In this document: positions 1-6,848 of the stretch, piece by piece
Layout of the letters: every line of letters begins with the position of its first letter
How positions within the stretch are numbered: position 1 is the stretch's first letter
Assembly (NCBI RefSeq): GCF_044005705.1
Contig: NZ_JBIPKE010000008.1
Span: 1 to 64,000, forward strand
DNA: 64,000 bases
DNA from: Marinoscillum luteum
Lineage (GTDB): Bacteria > Bacteroidota > Bacteroidia > Cytophagales > Cyclobacteriaceae
Direction: 5' to 3'
Notes under the pieces: generated by a model
What the model was told of the DNA's origin: nothing
The model's database searches: none
The model's input: the letters and a program-made list of their open reading frames with translations, nothing else
Program-made: the position numbers and the translations under genes

Positions 1-265
1 GATCGAGTATTTGATAATAGAAAATGCATTGAAAATGTCTGATGCTTCGACGTAGCTCAGCATGACATTTTCAATTGACGTGGCTCTGGAATTATCACAC
101 TGAGTCTGGCTTGTTATCCTGATCTCGGCATGACATTTTCACAGCAAATTGTCTTTGGGCATTGTCACTCTGAGCTCTGTCGAAGAGTAGGACAATGCCT
201 GATATCAGACCTGAGAAATTCTGACTGGATGAGATTCCCGCCAGCGCGGAATGACGGTGCTCAAT
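1..265. repeat. Mosaic intergenic repeat, copy A
   Basis: Non-coding. It shares long blocks with copies at 2281-2551 and 2579-2880 in the same order: a GAAAATGTC / GACATTTTC inverted pair (about 31-72) around a CTTCGACG.AGCTCAG core, a GGCATTGTC / GACAATGCC-like pair around CTCTGAGCTC.GTCGAAGAG, and a GATTCCCGCC..GCGGAATGACG end. Each block can fold as a hairpin. Copy A may start before the window edge. The last block resembles widespread bacterial palindromic repeats with ATTCCCGC / GCGGGAAT arms. No transposase is nearby. Confidence 0.8.
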
Positions 266-344
266 AGGTCTGAACTGCGCGAAGAGTAACGCTTGCTATG
301 AAATCCTTAAAGCTATTTGATTAAGACTTCAAGTAGGCAGGTGT

Positions 345-394
345 AAAAAAAAGGTCGCTCCGGACCACTCAAAGAGCCAGTCCAAAACGACCTT
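345..394 (-). terminator. Rho-independent terminator of amt-glnB
   Basis: Read on the minus strand, a 7-bp stem AAGGTCG / CGACCTT closes a 30-nt loop region with further pairing (TCCGGA side) and is followed by a run of eight T. It lies 26 bases past the glnB stop and fits the end of the amt-glnB transcript. Confidence 0.75.
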
Positions 395-419
395 CTAATC
401 TTTAGGAGGTTAACCCTGG

Positions 420-764
420 TCAGATCGCTGCATTTCCTTTTTCGCCGGTGCGAATACGAATGCATTCCTCCAACGGAACCACAAATATTTTACCACTGCC
501 TACCATTTCCCCGTCATTGGATTCGGTGGCTCTGGTGATGGCATCAATGGTTCTTTCTTTGAACTCGTCATTTACAGCAATCTCCAACCGGATATTTGAA
601 ACCATGGTAGGGATGACCTTCTGCCCACGGTAAATCTCTTCGGTGATTCTCCTGCCATGACCTGATACGTTGCTTACCGTGATTCTGGCAATTCCGGCCT
701 CAATAAGTGACTCCCGGACCTGATCGAGCTGATTTTCTCTGATGATAGCAATTATTAGTTTCAT
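420..764 (-). CDS. glnB: PII nitrogen regulatory protein
   Basis: 114-residue cytosolic PII signal protein, full family length. The start MKLIIAIIRENQLD and the C-terminal GKIFVVPLEECIRIRTGE segment are typical of PII. PII trimers sense 2-oxoglutarate and ATP/ADP and, when coded beside amt, usually plug the ammonium channel through the T-loop. The T-loop here (about residues 36-55, GHGRRITEEIYRGQKV) is one residue shorter than in E. coli. The position matching the uridylylated Tyr51 is a Val, although Tyr46 is kept as Tyr45. Control by GlnD-type uridylylation is therefore unlikely. It follows amt by 8 bases on the same strand. glnB versus glnK naming is uncertain; amt linkage favours a GlnK-like role. 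Confidence 0.93.
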   Translation of the reverse strand: MKLIIAIIRENQLDQVRESLIEAGIARITVSNVSGHGRRITEEIYRGQKVIPTMVSNIRLEIAVNDEFKERTIDAITRATESNDGEMVGSGKIFVVPLEECIRIRTGEKGNAAI

Positions 765-772
765 AGGTTCGT

Positions 773-2083
773 TTAGCTAGGGTTAATCATTCCATATCCT
801 TTTTCGCCATGGTAGGAGCTGTCCAGCCCTTTCATTTCGGCTTCTTCTGTTGCCCTTAGGGGAACTATCTTATTCAATACGAAGAGGATCAGTAAAGTGC
901 CCACTCCGGCATATACCAGGGCAATAAGAATGGCCAAAGCCTGTACACCCAACTGGTCTATGACACCCCAGGTACCCCCGGACAGTCCGGCAGCATCTTC
1001 CATCCAGCTTTCGCGAATGAAGAAAACAAGCAACAATGCACCTACGATACCACCTACTCCGTGGATACCAAAGGCATCCAGGGTGTCGTCATAGCCGAGT
1101 TTATTTTTGACCATAATGGCCAGGTAGCAGATACCACTGGAGAAAATACCCAAAGCAATAGCTCCCATGGGCTGCACCACACCTGCGGCCGGTGTAATGG
1201 CCACCAACCCTGCCAGGATACCCGATGCAAATCCAAGTGCCGTGGCCTTTCCCTGATGAAATCCTTCAATTAATATCCATGCGAGGGCACCTGCCGCCGC
1301 TGCTATTTGGGTGACCGTGAGGGCCTGAGCAGTACTCAATCCACTTTCTATACTGCTGCCGGCATTGAAGCCAAACCAGCCAACCCAAAGTAAACCTACA
1401 CCTATCATGGTCATCACCAGATTGTTTGGCTGCATGGGCAGGTGTGGATGTTGCTTTCGGGCGCCCAAATAGATCGCAGCCACCAGTCCGCTAATCCCTG
1501 CACTGATGTGTACCACGGTGCCTCCTGCAAAATCGATGGCTCCGTCTGCTCCCAGGTTGAACAGGTACCCGTCTGAGGCCCACACCCAGTGACAAAGGGG
1601 ATTGTAGATGAGTATGCCCCACACGGCAATGAAAATGCAGTAGCCTTTGAAGGAAATACGTTCAGCAAATGCACCCGCAATGATGGCAGGAGTAATGATG
1701 GCAAATTTTCCCTGGAACATGGCAAAAACATACTCAGGAATACCGTCGGTGATGACGTCATCAATGCCTTGTAGCAGGAAATAATCTGAGCTCCAGCCAA
1801 ACCAGCCCCCCAGTATGTTTGGGCCAAAAGCCATGCTGTATCCACAAATGACCCAAAGGAGGGTCATGATGCCCATGGCTGTGAAGCTGTGCATCATGGT
1901 GCCGAGTACGTTTTTGGTTCGGACCAGGCCGCCATAAAACATGGCAAGTCCGGGGATCATCAGCAATACAAGGGTGGTGGACGTCAGCATCCAGGCGGTG
2001 GCTCCAGTATCGATGGCCGCTTCATCTCCTGCAAAAGACTGATAGCCAAAAAGAAGGAACATCAAGGAATAAATCTTCTTCAC
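773..2083 (-). CDS. amt: Ammonium transporter (Amt family)
   Basis: 436-residue inner-membrane channel for ammonium uptake. An N-terminal signal-like segment (about 1-18, ending SFAG) precedes eleven expected membrane spans. Family landmarks are visible: PGLAMFYGGLVR near residue 45, the DFAGGTVVHISAG segment carrying the substrate-site Asp and first pore His, and DAFGIHGVGGIVGA with the second pore His. The C-terminal tail ends in YHGEKGYGMINPS. It is the first gene of a two-gene operon with PII, the classic amtB-glnK arrangement. No clear sigma54 or TAnnTTTG promoter was found in the 100 bases upstream. Confidence 0.95.
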   Translation of the reverse strand: MKKIYSLMFLLFGYQSFAGDEAAIDTGATAWMLTSTTLVLLMIPGLAMFYGGLVRTKNVLGTMMHSFTAMGIMTLLWVICGYSMAFGPNILGGWFGWSSDYFLLQGIDDVITDGIPEYVFAMFQGKFAIITPAIIAGAFAERISFKGYCIFIAVWGILIYNPLCHWVWASDGYLFNLGADGAIDFAGGTVVHISAGISGLVAAIYLGARKQHPHLPMQPNNLVMTMIGVGLLWVGWFGFNAGSSIESGLSTAQALTVTQIAAAAGALAWILIEGFHQGKATALGFASGILAGLVAITPAAGVVQPMGAIALGIFSSGICYLAIMVKNKLGYDDTLDAFGIHGVGGIVGALLLVFFIRESWMEDAAGLSGGTWGVIDQLGVQALAILIALVYAGVGTLLILFVLNKIVPLRATEEAEMKGLDSSYHGEKGYGMINPS

Positions 2084-2280
2084 AATTAAGAGTAAGGTTG
2101 ATTGATAAATATTTATGCGAATTTGATAAAACTGGAATAATATTTCGTGAATTCTTTGAACAGATTTTCAATATTTTGATAAATCTCTGTGTGTAGAGCG
2201 AAAAATTGGGAAGCGATTATGTGGGCACTATTATCTGAGTTGGTATGTTCCCGAACTTTCGATGGCTTATCTCAGGAAGT

Positions 2281-2551
2281 GAAAATGTCTGATGCTTCGA
2301 CGGAGCTCAGCATGACATTTTCAATTGACGTGGCTCTGGCATTATCACACAGAGTCTGGCATTGTTATTCTGATCTTGGCATGACATTTTCGCAGCAAAG
2401 TGTCTTTGGGCATTGTCACTCGGAGGTGGCTGTGTAACGCTGAGCCAGGCATTGTCACTCTGAACTCCGTTGAAGAGTAAGACAATGCCGCCAGCGAATC
2501 GAGAGCCCTGACTAAATGAGATTCCTGCCTGCGCAGGAATGACGGTTCTCA
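2281..2551. repeat. Mosaic intergenic repeat, copy B
   Basis: Second copy of the element at 1-265, starting at GAAAATGTCTGATGC and ending in a GATTCCTGCCTGCGCAGGAATGACG-like palindrome. Compared with copy C it carries an extra ~35 bases in the middle (TGGCTGTGTAACGCTGAG region near 2425-2450), where the GGCATTGTCACTC block is duplicated. The ORFs that cross it are accidental. The stretch 2084-2280 between amt and this repeat is AT-rich and shows no gene. Confidence 0.8.
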
Positions 2552-2578
2552 AGAGAGAAACCAAGTCTTTTCAAGATT

Positions 2579-2880
2579 GATTGAGTATTTGATAATAGCA
2601 TTGAAAATGTCTGATGCTTCGACGGAGCTCAGCATGACATTTTCAATCGACGTAGCTCTGGCATTGTTATTCTGGTCTTGGCAGACATTTTCTCAGCAAA
2701 GTGTCTTTGGGCATTGTCACTCTGAGCTCCGTCGAAGAGTAAGACAATGCCGCTAACGCATCATCCCTCTATCTGTGGTTCGAGAGGCTCCATGACAGAA
2801 GGGAAGGCAATGCCATCATCGGATCGAGAGCCCCTGACTAGATAAGATTCCCACCTGCGCGGGAATGACGGTGCTCAATC
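2579..2880. repeat. Mosaic intergenic repeat, copy C
   Basis: Third copy, in the same orientation as A and B and only 27 bases after copy B. Like copy A it starts with GATTGAGTATTTGATAATAG, so this lead-in belongs to the element. It carries an insertion of about 75 bases (CATCATCCCTCTATCTG to GGCAATGCCATC) between the GACAATGCC arm and the terminal GCGCGGGAATGACGGTGCTC block. It ends 74 bases before the stop of the lipoprotein gene. Confidence 0.8.
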
Positions 2881-2954
2881 GTTATACCATGACTTTTCGA
2901 GATTAACAGAGAATTAGGCGTATAAAAGACCCTATAATCCTATTGTTTTCCAGT

Positions 2955-3584
2955 TTATTCCTGCGTGTAGAGATAGAAAGACTGAGCGATAGACTCTGCT
3001 TCTTCCTGTCTGGACATATGAAATAGAATGGAGAAAAAGAGCACAAAATCACCTTCGTTGATCATTTCTCTGGCATACAAATGAATACTTTCATTGCCTA
3101 AAGGATTGGGCCTCTTAACAACGTAAACCAGCGTGTCTGAATCATTAATCACAGGAATAAATTCAGCTGTAAGTTTTTCAACGCCGAAACAGTTCTCTGG
3201 TCGTATGTCATTCATACATGGATTTTCACCAATAAGCTGTCGATCAAAGTCATCGATCATAAAATAAGGTGAACCAGAAAAAGGAGTACCACAGCTTCTC
3301 TGGATTGTATACTCTTCTGGAATCAATAAAGCAGCCATGAGAGCATCGATAGAGTCACTGTTGGAAAATGGAGAATAACATTCAACCCCATTAAATTTCA
3401 CCCATCCCAGATTAGTCAAGCTATCTCTTAAAGACTTCTGAGCGACCTTGATACTGTCCACCTGCAGCTGATAGGCATAAGCAGCACTATCGGCGGGGCT
3501 CTTCCATGGCCCTTCTTTTCCTATGTCATCAGCAGTGAAGTTGCAGGATAACAAAAGTAAAAGTCCAATAGGGGTTAGTTTCAA
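2955..3584 (-). CDS. Hypothetical lipoprotein
   Basis: 209 residues, not recognised. A short signal peptide (MKLTPIGLLLLLSC) ends in a lipobox with Cys14, so the product should be lipid-anchored in the periplasm or outer membrane. The mature part is acidic, has Cys at about 80, 109, 129 and 140 that could form disulfides, and shows no repeat or known motif. It stands alone between the repeat cluster and the stress-protein gene. A 20-bp palindrome lies 23 bases before the start codon and may control it. Base composition looks slightly more AT-rich than the neighbouring housekeeping genes. Confidence 0.7.
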   Translation of the reverse strand: MKLTPIGLLLLLSCNFTADDIGKEGPWKSPADSAAYAYQLQVDSIKVAQKSLRDSLTNLGWVKFNGVECYSPFSNSDSIDALMAALLIPEEYTIQRSCGTPFSGSPYFMIDDFDRQLIGENPCMNDIRPENCFGVEKLTAEFIPVINDSDTLVYVVKRPNPLGNESIHLYAREMINEGDFVLFFSILFHMSRQEEAESIAQSFYLYTQE

Positions 3585-3606
3585 TGAATTCAGGATTACG
3601 TTATAA

Positions 3607-3626
3607 CTAAGTTAAGAATAACTTAG
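3607..3626. promoter_or_regulatory. Perfect palindrome upstream of lipoprotein gene
   Basis: CTAAGTTA-AGAA-TAACTTAG, two perfect 8-bp arms with a 4-base spacer, 23 bases upstream of the ATG at 3584 on the minus strand. The size and position fit an operator for a dimeric regulator. No T-run follows, so it is not a terminator. No TAnnTTTG promoter was found around it. Confidence 0.4.
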
Positions 3627-3737
3627 CATCAATATCAACAAATGAATAGCAGGTATTCTCTAAATCTCTTAGATCCCGTCCATGCTTCGGGTTTACAATC
3701 CCAATTAACCCCTTTCAAGAAGAAGAACCTGCTTTCC

Positions 3738-4562
3738 TCACTCCCCATTTGGGATGACCAGCAAGGGGACTTTGGTCTTCAGGCTCACACGCCGTGTATT
3801 GCTACCCTTGAAAAGAGACGCTAGAAAGCCGGTTTTGTGCGGTACCATCACCAAAAGATCAGCATTGTAATGATCCACTTCCAGCGCTATGCCTTCGGCG
3901 ATGGTCTCGTTGCTCACAGTGCTGTAGGTGTGCGGGATGTCTTTCAGAATGGTGTTGGCCGCATGGATCAGGTTTTCCTCATTTTCCGGGTGATCTTTTT
4001 TAGGATGAGTATCCACATGAAAGACCTCTAGCTGAGCCCGAAACTTACGGGCAATCTCCTTCATCAGGTCCAGCTGATTGTGTTGATCGAGGTAAGATGG
4101 TTCATAGGCATACAGTATTTTTTCGATGCTACTGAATGTTGCCATTCGGGGCACTACCAGTATGGGAGTTTTGAGGTGTTTAATGGCCGCTGTGGTAGTG
4201 TTTCCCAGAAGCTCATAGGAGAATACATTGCTTTCCATACCGATGACTACCAGGTCCGGGTGATGGTCTTTTACATAGTGATTGAGCCCCTCTATAGTGT
4301 CGTCCGTTTTGCTGACCCAGCTGACGGAGAGGTTATATTTCTGAGCGGTCTCGTCGCTCAGGTCCTGAAGCTGTTTTTCATTGTTTCTGACCAGCCTGTC
4401 CAGAACCTCAGGCCCCACCATACCATTGATAGCATGGGTACTCGTGTGGTAGGCATTGAACAGCACCAGGTCAGCATCTACGGCGCTGGCGAGGTTTGCT
4501 GCATACCCTAGTGCATTATTGGCTGCTGCTGAAAAATCCGTGGCAACAATTATCGTTTTCAT
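3738..4562 (-). CDS. Universal stress protein, tandem UspA domains
   Basis: 274 residues from the ATG at 4562. That start gives MKTIIVATDFSAAANNALGYA, the standard UspA beginning; an in-frame ATG 10 codons earlier would add an unlikely extension. Two UspA domains follow each other (about 1-145 and 150-274). The first has DLVVIGMESN..YELLGNTTTAAIKHLKTPILVVP, where the nucleotide-binding G-x2-G-x9-G-S/T signature is only partly kept. The second ends MVPHKTGFLASLFKGSNTRR..VPLLVIP, also altered. Such cytosolic proteins respond to starvation and other stress, with unknown exact role. It is divergent from the mraZ cluster across 504 bases. Confidence 0.85.
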   Translation of the reverse strand: MKTIIVATDFSAAANNALGYAANLASAVDADLVLFNAYHTSTHAINGMVGPEVLDRLVRNNEKQLQDLSDETAQKYNLSVSWVSKTDDTIEGLNHYVKDHHPDLVVIGMESNVFSYELLGNTTTAAIKHLKTPILVVPRMATFSSIEKILYAYEPSYLDQHNQLDLMKEIARKFRAQLEVFHVDTHPKKDHPENEENLIHAANTILKDIPHTYSTVSNETIAEGIALEVDHYNADLLVMVPHKTGFLASLFKGSNTRRVSLKTKVPLLVIPNGE

Positions 4563-4760
4563 GATTCTTTGATCTTTGGTTTTGTAAAGCAATCGCTTTT
4601 GCCCCGTTCAGCGAGTGATGAGGATCAGTCCAACAGATGATTTTTATTTAAAAAAGTATCACCACATCGCATCCTGATATCCCATGCTTACAACGATCGT
4701 CATGGTGTGATTTTTTGCTACACCCATCAGCATCAGAGGTGCCGGACTGACACCTCTCTA

Positions 4761-4814
4761 CCACTTTCTCCCACCACATACACTAAATTTTCTAATCACT
4801 CCACTTTGCCCCAC
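4761..4814 (-). promoter_or_regulatory. Distal MraZ-like box pairs (minus orientation)
   Basis: Two pairs of CCAC (GTGG on the minus strand) each spaced exactly 10 bp: 4761 and 4771, then 4801 and 4811. Both pairs read CCACTTT-N3-CCAC, and all four boxes are on the same 10-bp phase. The reverse complement of the promoter-proximal array at 4961-4986 contains the same CCACTTT-N3-CCAC word. MraZ proteins are known to bind short GTGG-containing repeats one helical turn apart, so this looks like a remote, inverted auxiliary site. Alternatively it could serve the divergent stress-protein gene. Confidence 0.5.
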
Positions 4815-4960
4815 TGTACGGGCTATTGGCTGCTATTTTGTACAATTCCAGCTTAAAGTAGACCAATTCTACGTCCTGTCATCCAGTGAGTTAACCTGCT
4901 TATTCACCATATTGGTCGAAAAATCGACGATTATGGCCTAATTTCAAAGTTTTTGTAAAA

Positions 4961-4986
4961 AGTGGAGTAAAGTGGGGGGATGTGGT
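4961..4986 (+). promoter_or_regulatory. MraZ operator (three 10-bp-spaced GTGG boxes)
   Basis: GTGG occurs at 4962, 4972 and 4982, exactly one helical turn apart, about 80 bases before the mraZ start. This matches the known design of MraZ boxes (TGGG/GTGG repeats with 5-base gaps) that control dcw clusters. The last box overlaps the -33 element of the predicted promoter, so MraZ binding could block or alter polymerase access. Confidence 0.75.
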
Positions 4987-5015
4987 TGACTTTGTCATAC
5001 TTTTTGATACATTTG
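4985..5015 (+). promoter_or_regulatory. Predicted dcw cluster promoter Pmra
   Basis: Bacteroidota-type promoter: GTTG at 4985-4988 (consensus TTTG), a 19-base spacer, and TACATTTG at 5008-5015 matching TAnnTTTG fully. Transcription should begin near 5021-5023, about 45 bases before the mraZ ATG. It is the only strong promoter seen before the long cluster. Confidence 0.7.
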
Positions 5016-5066
5016 TATTGGTGGTTTATATTTTTCTAGCTCTGTGAGAGCAGAGCAAACTCAGAC

Positions 5067-5510
5067 ATGGCTTTTTTTACAAGCGAGTATGAGTGCAAAT
5101 TGGATACTAAGGGTAGGCTAGTCTTACCTGCGAAGATTAAGTCTAGTCTACCCGAGGTTTCCACGCACGAACTCATTATCCGAAAAGGATTTGAGCAAAA
5201 TCTGATCCTGTATCCAATGTTAGAATACAAAAAGATACATGCCAAGATAGCTGCGCTCAGTGAGTTCAACGCAGAGCAGAGAAAGCTAAAACGCAACTTC
5301 TTCAGGAGTATCCAGCAGGTGGATTTGGATAGTGCAGGACGATTATTGATCCCCAAGCAGATGCTCGCTCATGCCGGACTAGACAAGGAATTGATCCTGA
5401 TAGGGATGGGCAATTACATTGAAATGTGGAACCCTCAGCATTTTGAGGAGCATCAGATAGATGATTCGGAAGAGTACTCGGCGCTGGCCCAGAAATATCT
5501 GGACGAGTAA
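5067..5510 (+). CDS. mraZ: Division/cell wall cluster transcriptional regulator MraZ
   Basis: 147 residues, normal length. Two AbrB-like SpoVT/MraZ domains: the first begins FFTSEYECKLDTKGRLVLPAKIKSSL (about 2-50), the second VDLDSAGRLLIPKQMLAHAGL (about 80-125). MraZ forms ring-like oligomers that bind GTGG repeats upstream of its own gene and tune expression of the dcw cluster; such repeats are present here at 4961-4986. Its stop codon directly abuts the rsmH start with no gap. First gene of the cluster. Confidence 0.95.
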   Translation: MAFFTSEYECKLDTKGRLVLPAKIKSSLPEVSTHELIIRKGFEQNLILYPMLEYKKIHAKIAALSEFNAEQRKLKRNFFRSIQQVDLDSAGRLLIPKQMLAHAGLDKELILIGMGNYIEMWNPQHFEEHQIDDSEEYSALAQKYLDE

Positions 5511-6431
5511 ATGAGCACCTATCACACACCGGTCTTATTGGCACAGTGCATAGATGCACTCGATATCAAACCCGATGGAATCTATGTAGATGTCACCTTC
5601 GGTGGCGGGGGACATTCCAGAGAAATACTCAGCAGACTCGATACGGGGATGCTATATGCTTTTGATCAGGACGCTGACGCAAAGGCCAACGCCGAAGAAT
5701 TTCGGCAAAATCGTTCTTTCACATTTGTAGAATCCAACTTCAGACACCTGAAAAGGCAGCTTCGCTTTTATGGGGTAAAGCAGGTAGATGGCATTCTGGC
5801 TGATTTGGGAGTATCCTCCCATCAGTTGGACGAAGGCCAGCGGGGATTTTCCACCCGCTTTGATGGGGCACTGGACATGCGCATGGATCAGGGAGCGGCA
5901 GTCACTGCCCGCGACATAGTCAATGACTATGAGCAGGATGACCTCATTCATATCCTCAGTGCCTATGGTGAGATCAAAAATGCCCGAACACTCGCGGCAG
6001 CCATCATCAGGGCCAGGGGCGGAAAGCCCATCACCAGAAATGAGGAGCTCAGGGAGGTAGCCCTGAAGGTAGCTCCCAGAGGAAAGGAAATGAAGTACCT
6101 GGCGCAGCTGTTTCAGGCCATCCGCATAGAGGTAAACGATGAGATGGGCGCCCTTCGGGAGTTTCTGGAACAGACCGCAGAGGTGATCAGGCCTGGAGGT
6201 AAGCTGGTGGTGATGAGCTACCACTCTTTGGAGGATCGCCCGGTCAAAAACTTTGTGAACACAGGGAATCTCAAAGGTCACGTGGAGCAGGATTTTTATG
6301 GCAATGTGATCAGACCCTTCACACCGGTGACGCGCAAGCCGATCATACCGGACGAGGAGGAGATCGAAAGAAACAAAAGAGCACGCAGTGCAAAACTGCG
6401 CATAGCAGTGCGCAGTGAAGATAAAAAATAG
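5511..6431 (+). CDS. rsmH: 16S rRNA (cytosine(1402)-N(4))-methyltransferase
   Basis: 306 residues, full length. It methylates N4 of C1402 in the 16S rRNA decoding centre using S-adenosylmethionine. The N-terminal YHTPVLLAQCIDAL and SAM-loop VDVTFGGGGHSREIL are characteristic, as are DGILADLGVSSHQLD and the late VMSYHSLEDRPVKNFV segment. It begins on the base after the mraZ stop, so translation is probably coupled. The gene is a standard second member of the dcw cluster in most bacteria. Confidence 0.96.
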   Translation: MSTYHTPVLLAQCIDALDIKPDGIYVDVTFGGGGHSREILSRLDTGMLYAFDQDADAKANAEEFRQNRSFTFVESNFRHLKRQLRFYGVKQVDGILADLGVSSHQLDEGQRGFSTRFDGALDMRMDQGAAVTARDIVNDYEQDDLIHILSAYGEIKNARTLAAAIIRARGGKPITRNEELREVALKVAPRGKEMKYLAQLFQAIRIEVNDEMGALREFLEQTAEVIRPGGKLVVMSYHSLEDRPVKNFVNTGNLKGHVEQDFYGNVIRPFTPVTRKPIIPDEEEIERNKRARSAKLRIAVRSEDKK

Positions 6432-6476
6432 AAAATACCAGATGGTCTGCGCGAGCGGGCCCAAAGAATAAAAAAC

Positions 6477-6848
6477 ATGGCAACCAATACGTACAAAATA
6501 CCAGGCAAATCTTCGGGCAAACAGGGGAGCTTCTTCACCCTGCTGGAGCGGTATTTACCAATGGACGAATCATTGGCGGAAGTGATCCACGTACGTTTTC
6601 TCCCACAAATTCTTTTCATCTGCGCACTCTGCATCATCTACATAGGCAGCAGACACTATGCAGAGAAAAAGATAAGAACCATCAGCAGGCTGGAAACCCA
6701 GGTAGAGGACCTGCGTGCAGATTTCACCACACTAAAGGCCGATTACAAATACGCCAGCAAACAGTCAGAAGTGGCCAAACAAGCCCGGTCGCTGGGTTTG
6801 GTAGAAAGTGATGTTTCACCTTACAAAATCATTGTCGCCGAAGAATGA
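6477..6848 (+). CDS. ftsL: FtsL-like cell division protein
   Basis: 123 residues, bitopic. A cytosolic N-terminus of about 45 residues precedes one membrane span (about 41-60, FLPQILFICALCIIYIG), then a coiled-coil-like periplasmic helix rich in heptads (ISRLETQVEDLRADFTTLKADYKYA). This layout and the place between rsmH and ftsI fit FtsL, the divisome scaffold that works with FtsB and FtsQ to activate FtsW/FtsI. Sequence conservation in this family is poor, so the call rests on topology and synteny. It overlaps ftsI by four bases (ATGA). Confidence 0.8.
   Translation: MATNTYKIPGKSSGKQGSFFTLLERYLPMDESLAEVIHVRFLPQILFICALCIIYIGSRHYAEKKIRTISRLETQVEDLRADFTTLKADYKYASKQSEVAKQARSLGLVESDVSPYKIIVAEE

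Noticed and set aside
2189..2564. Short ORFs across the mosaic repeats on both strands
   Set aside because: They translate palindromic repeat DNA, differ between copies and have no protein features.
5652..6464. Antisense ORF of 270 codons over rsmH
   Set aside because: Shadow of a strongly conserved gene; no family features and no ribosome site.
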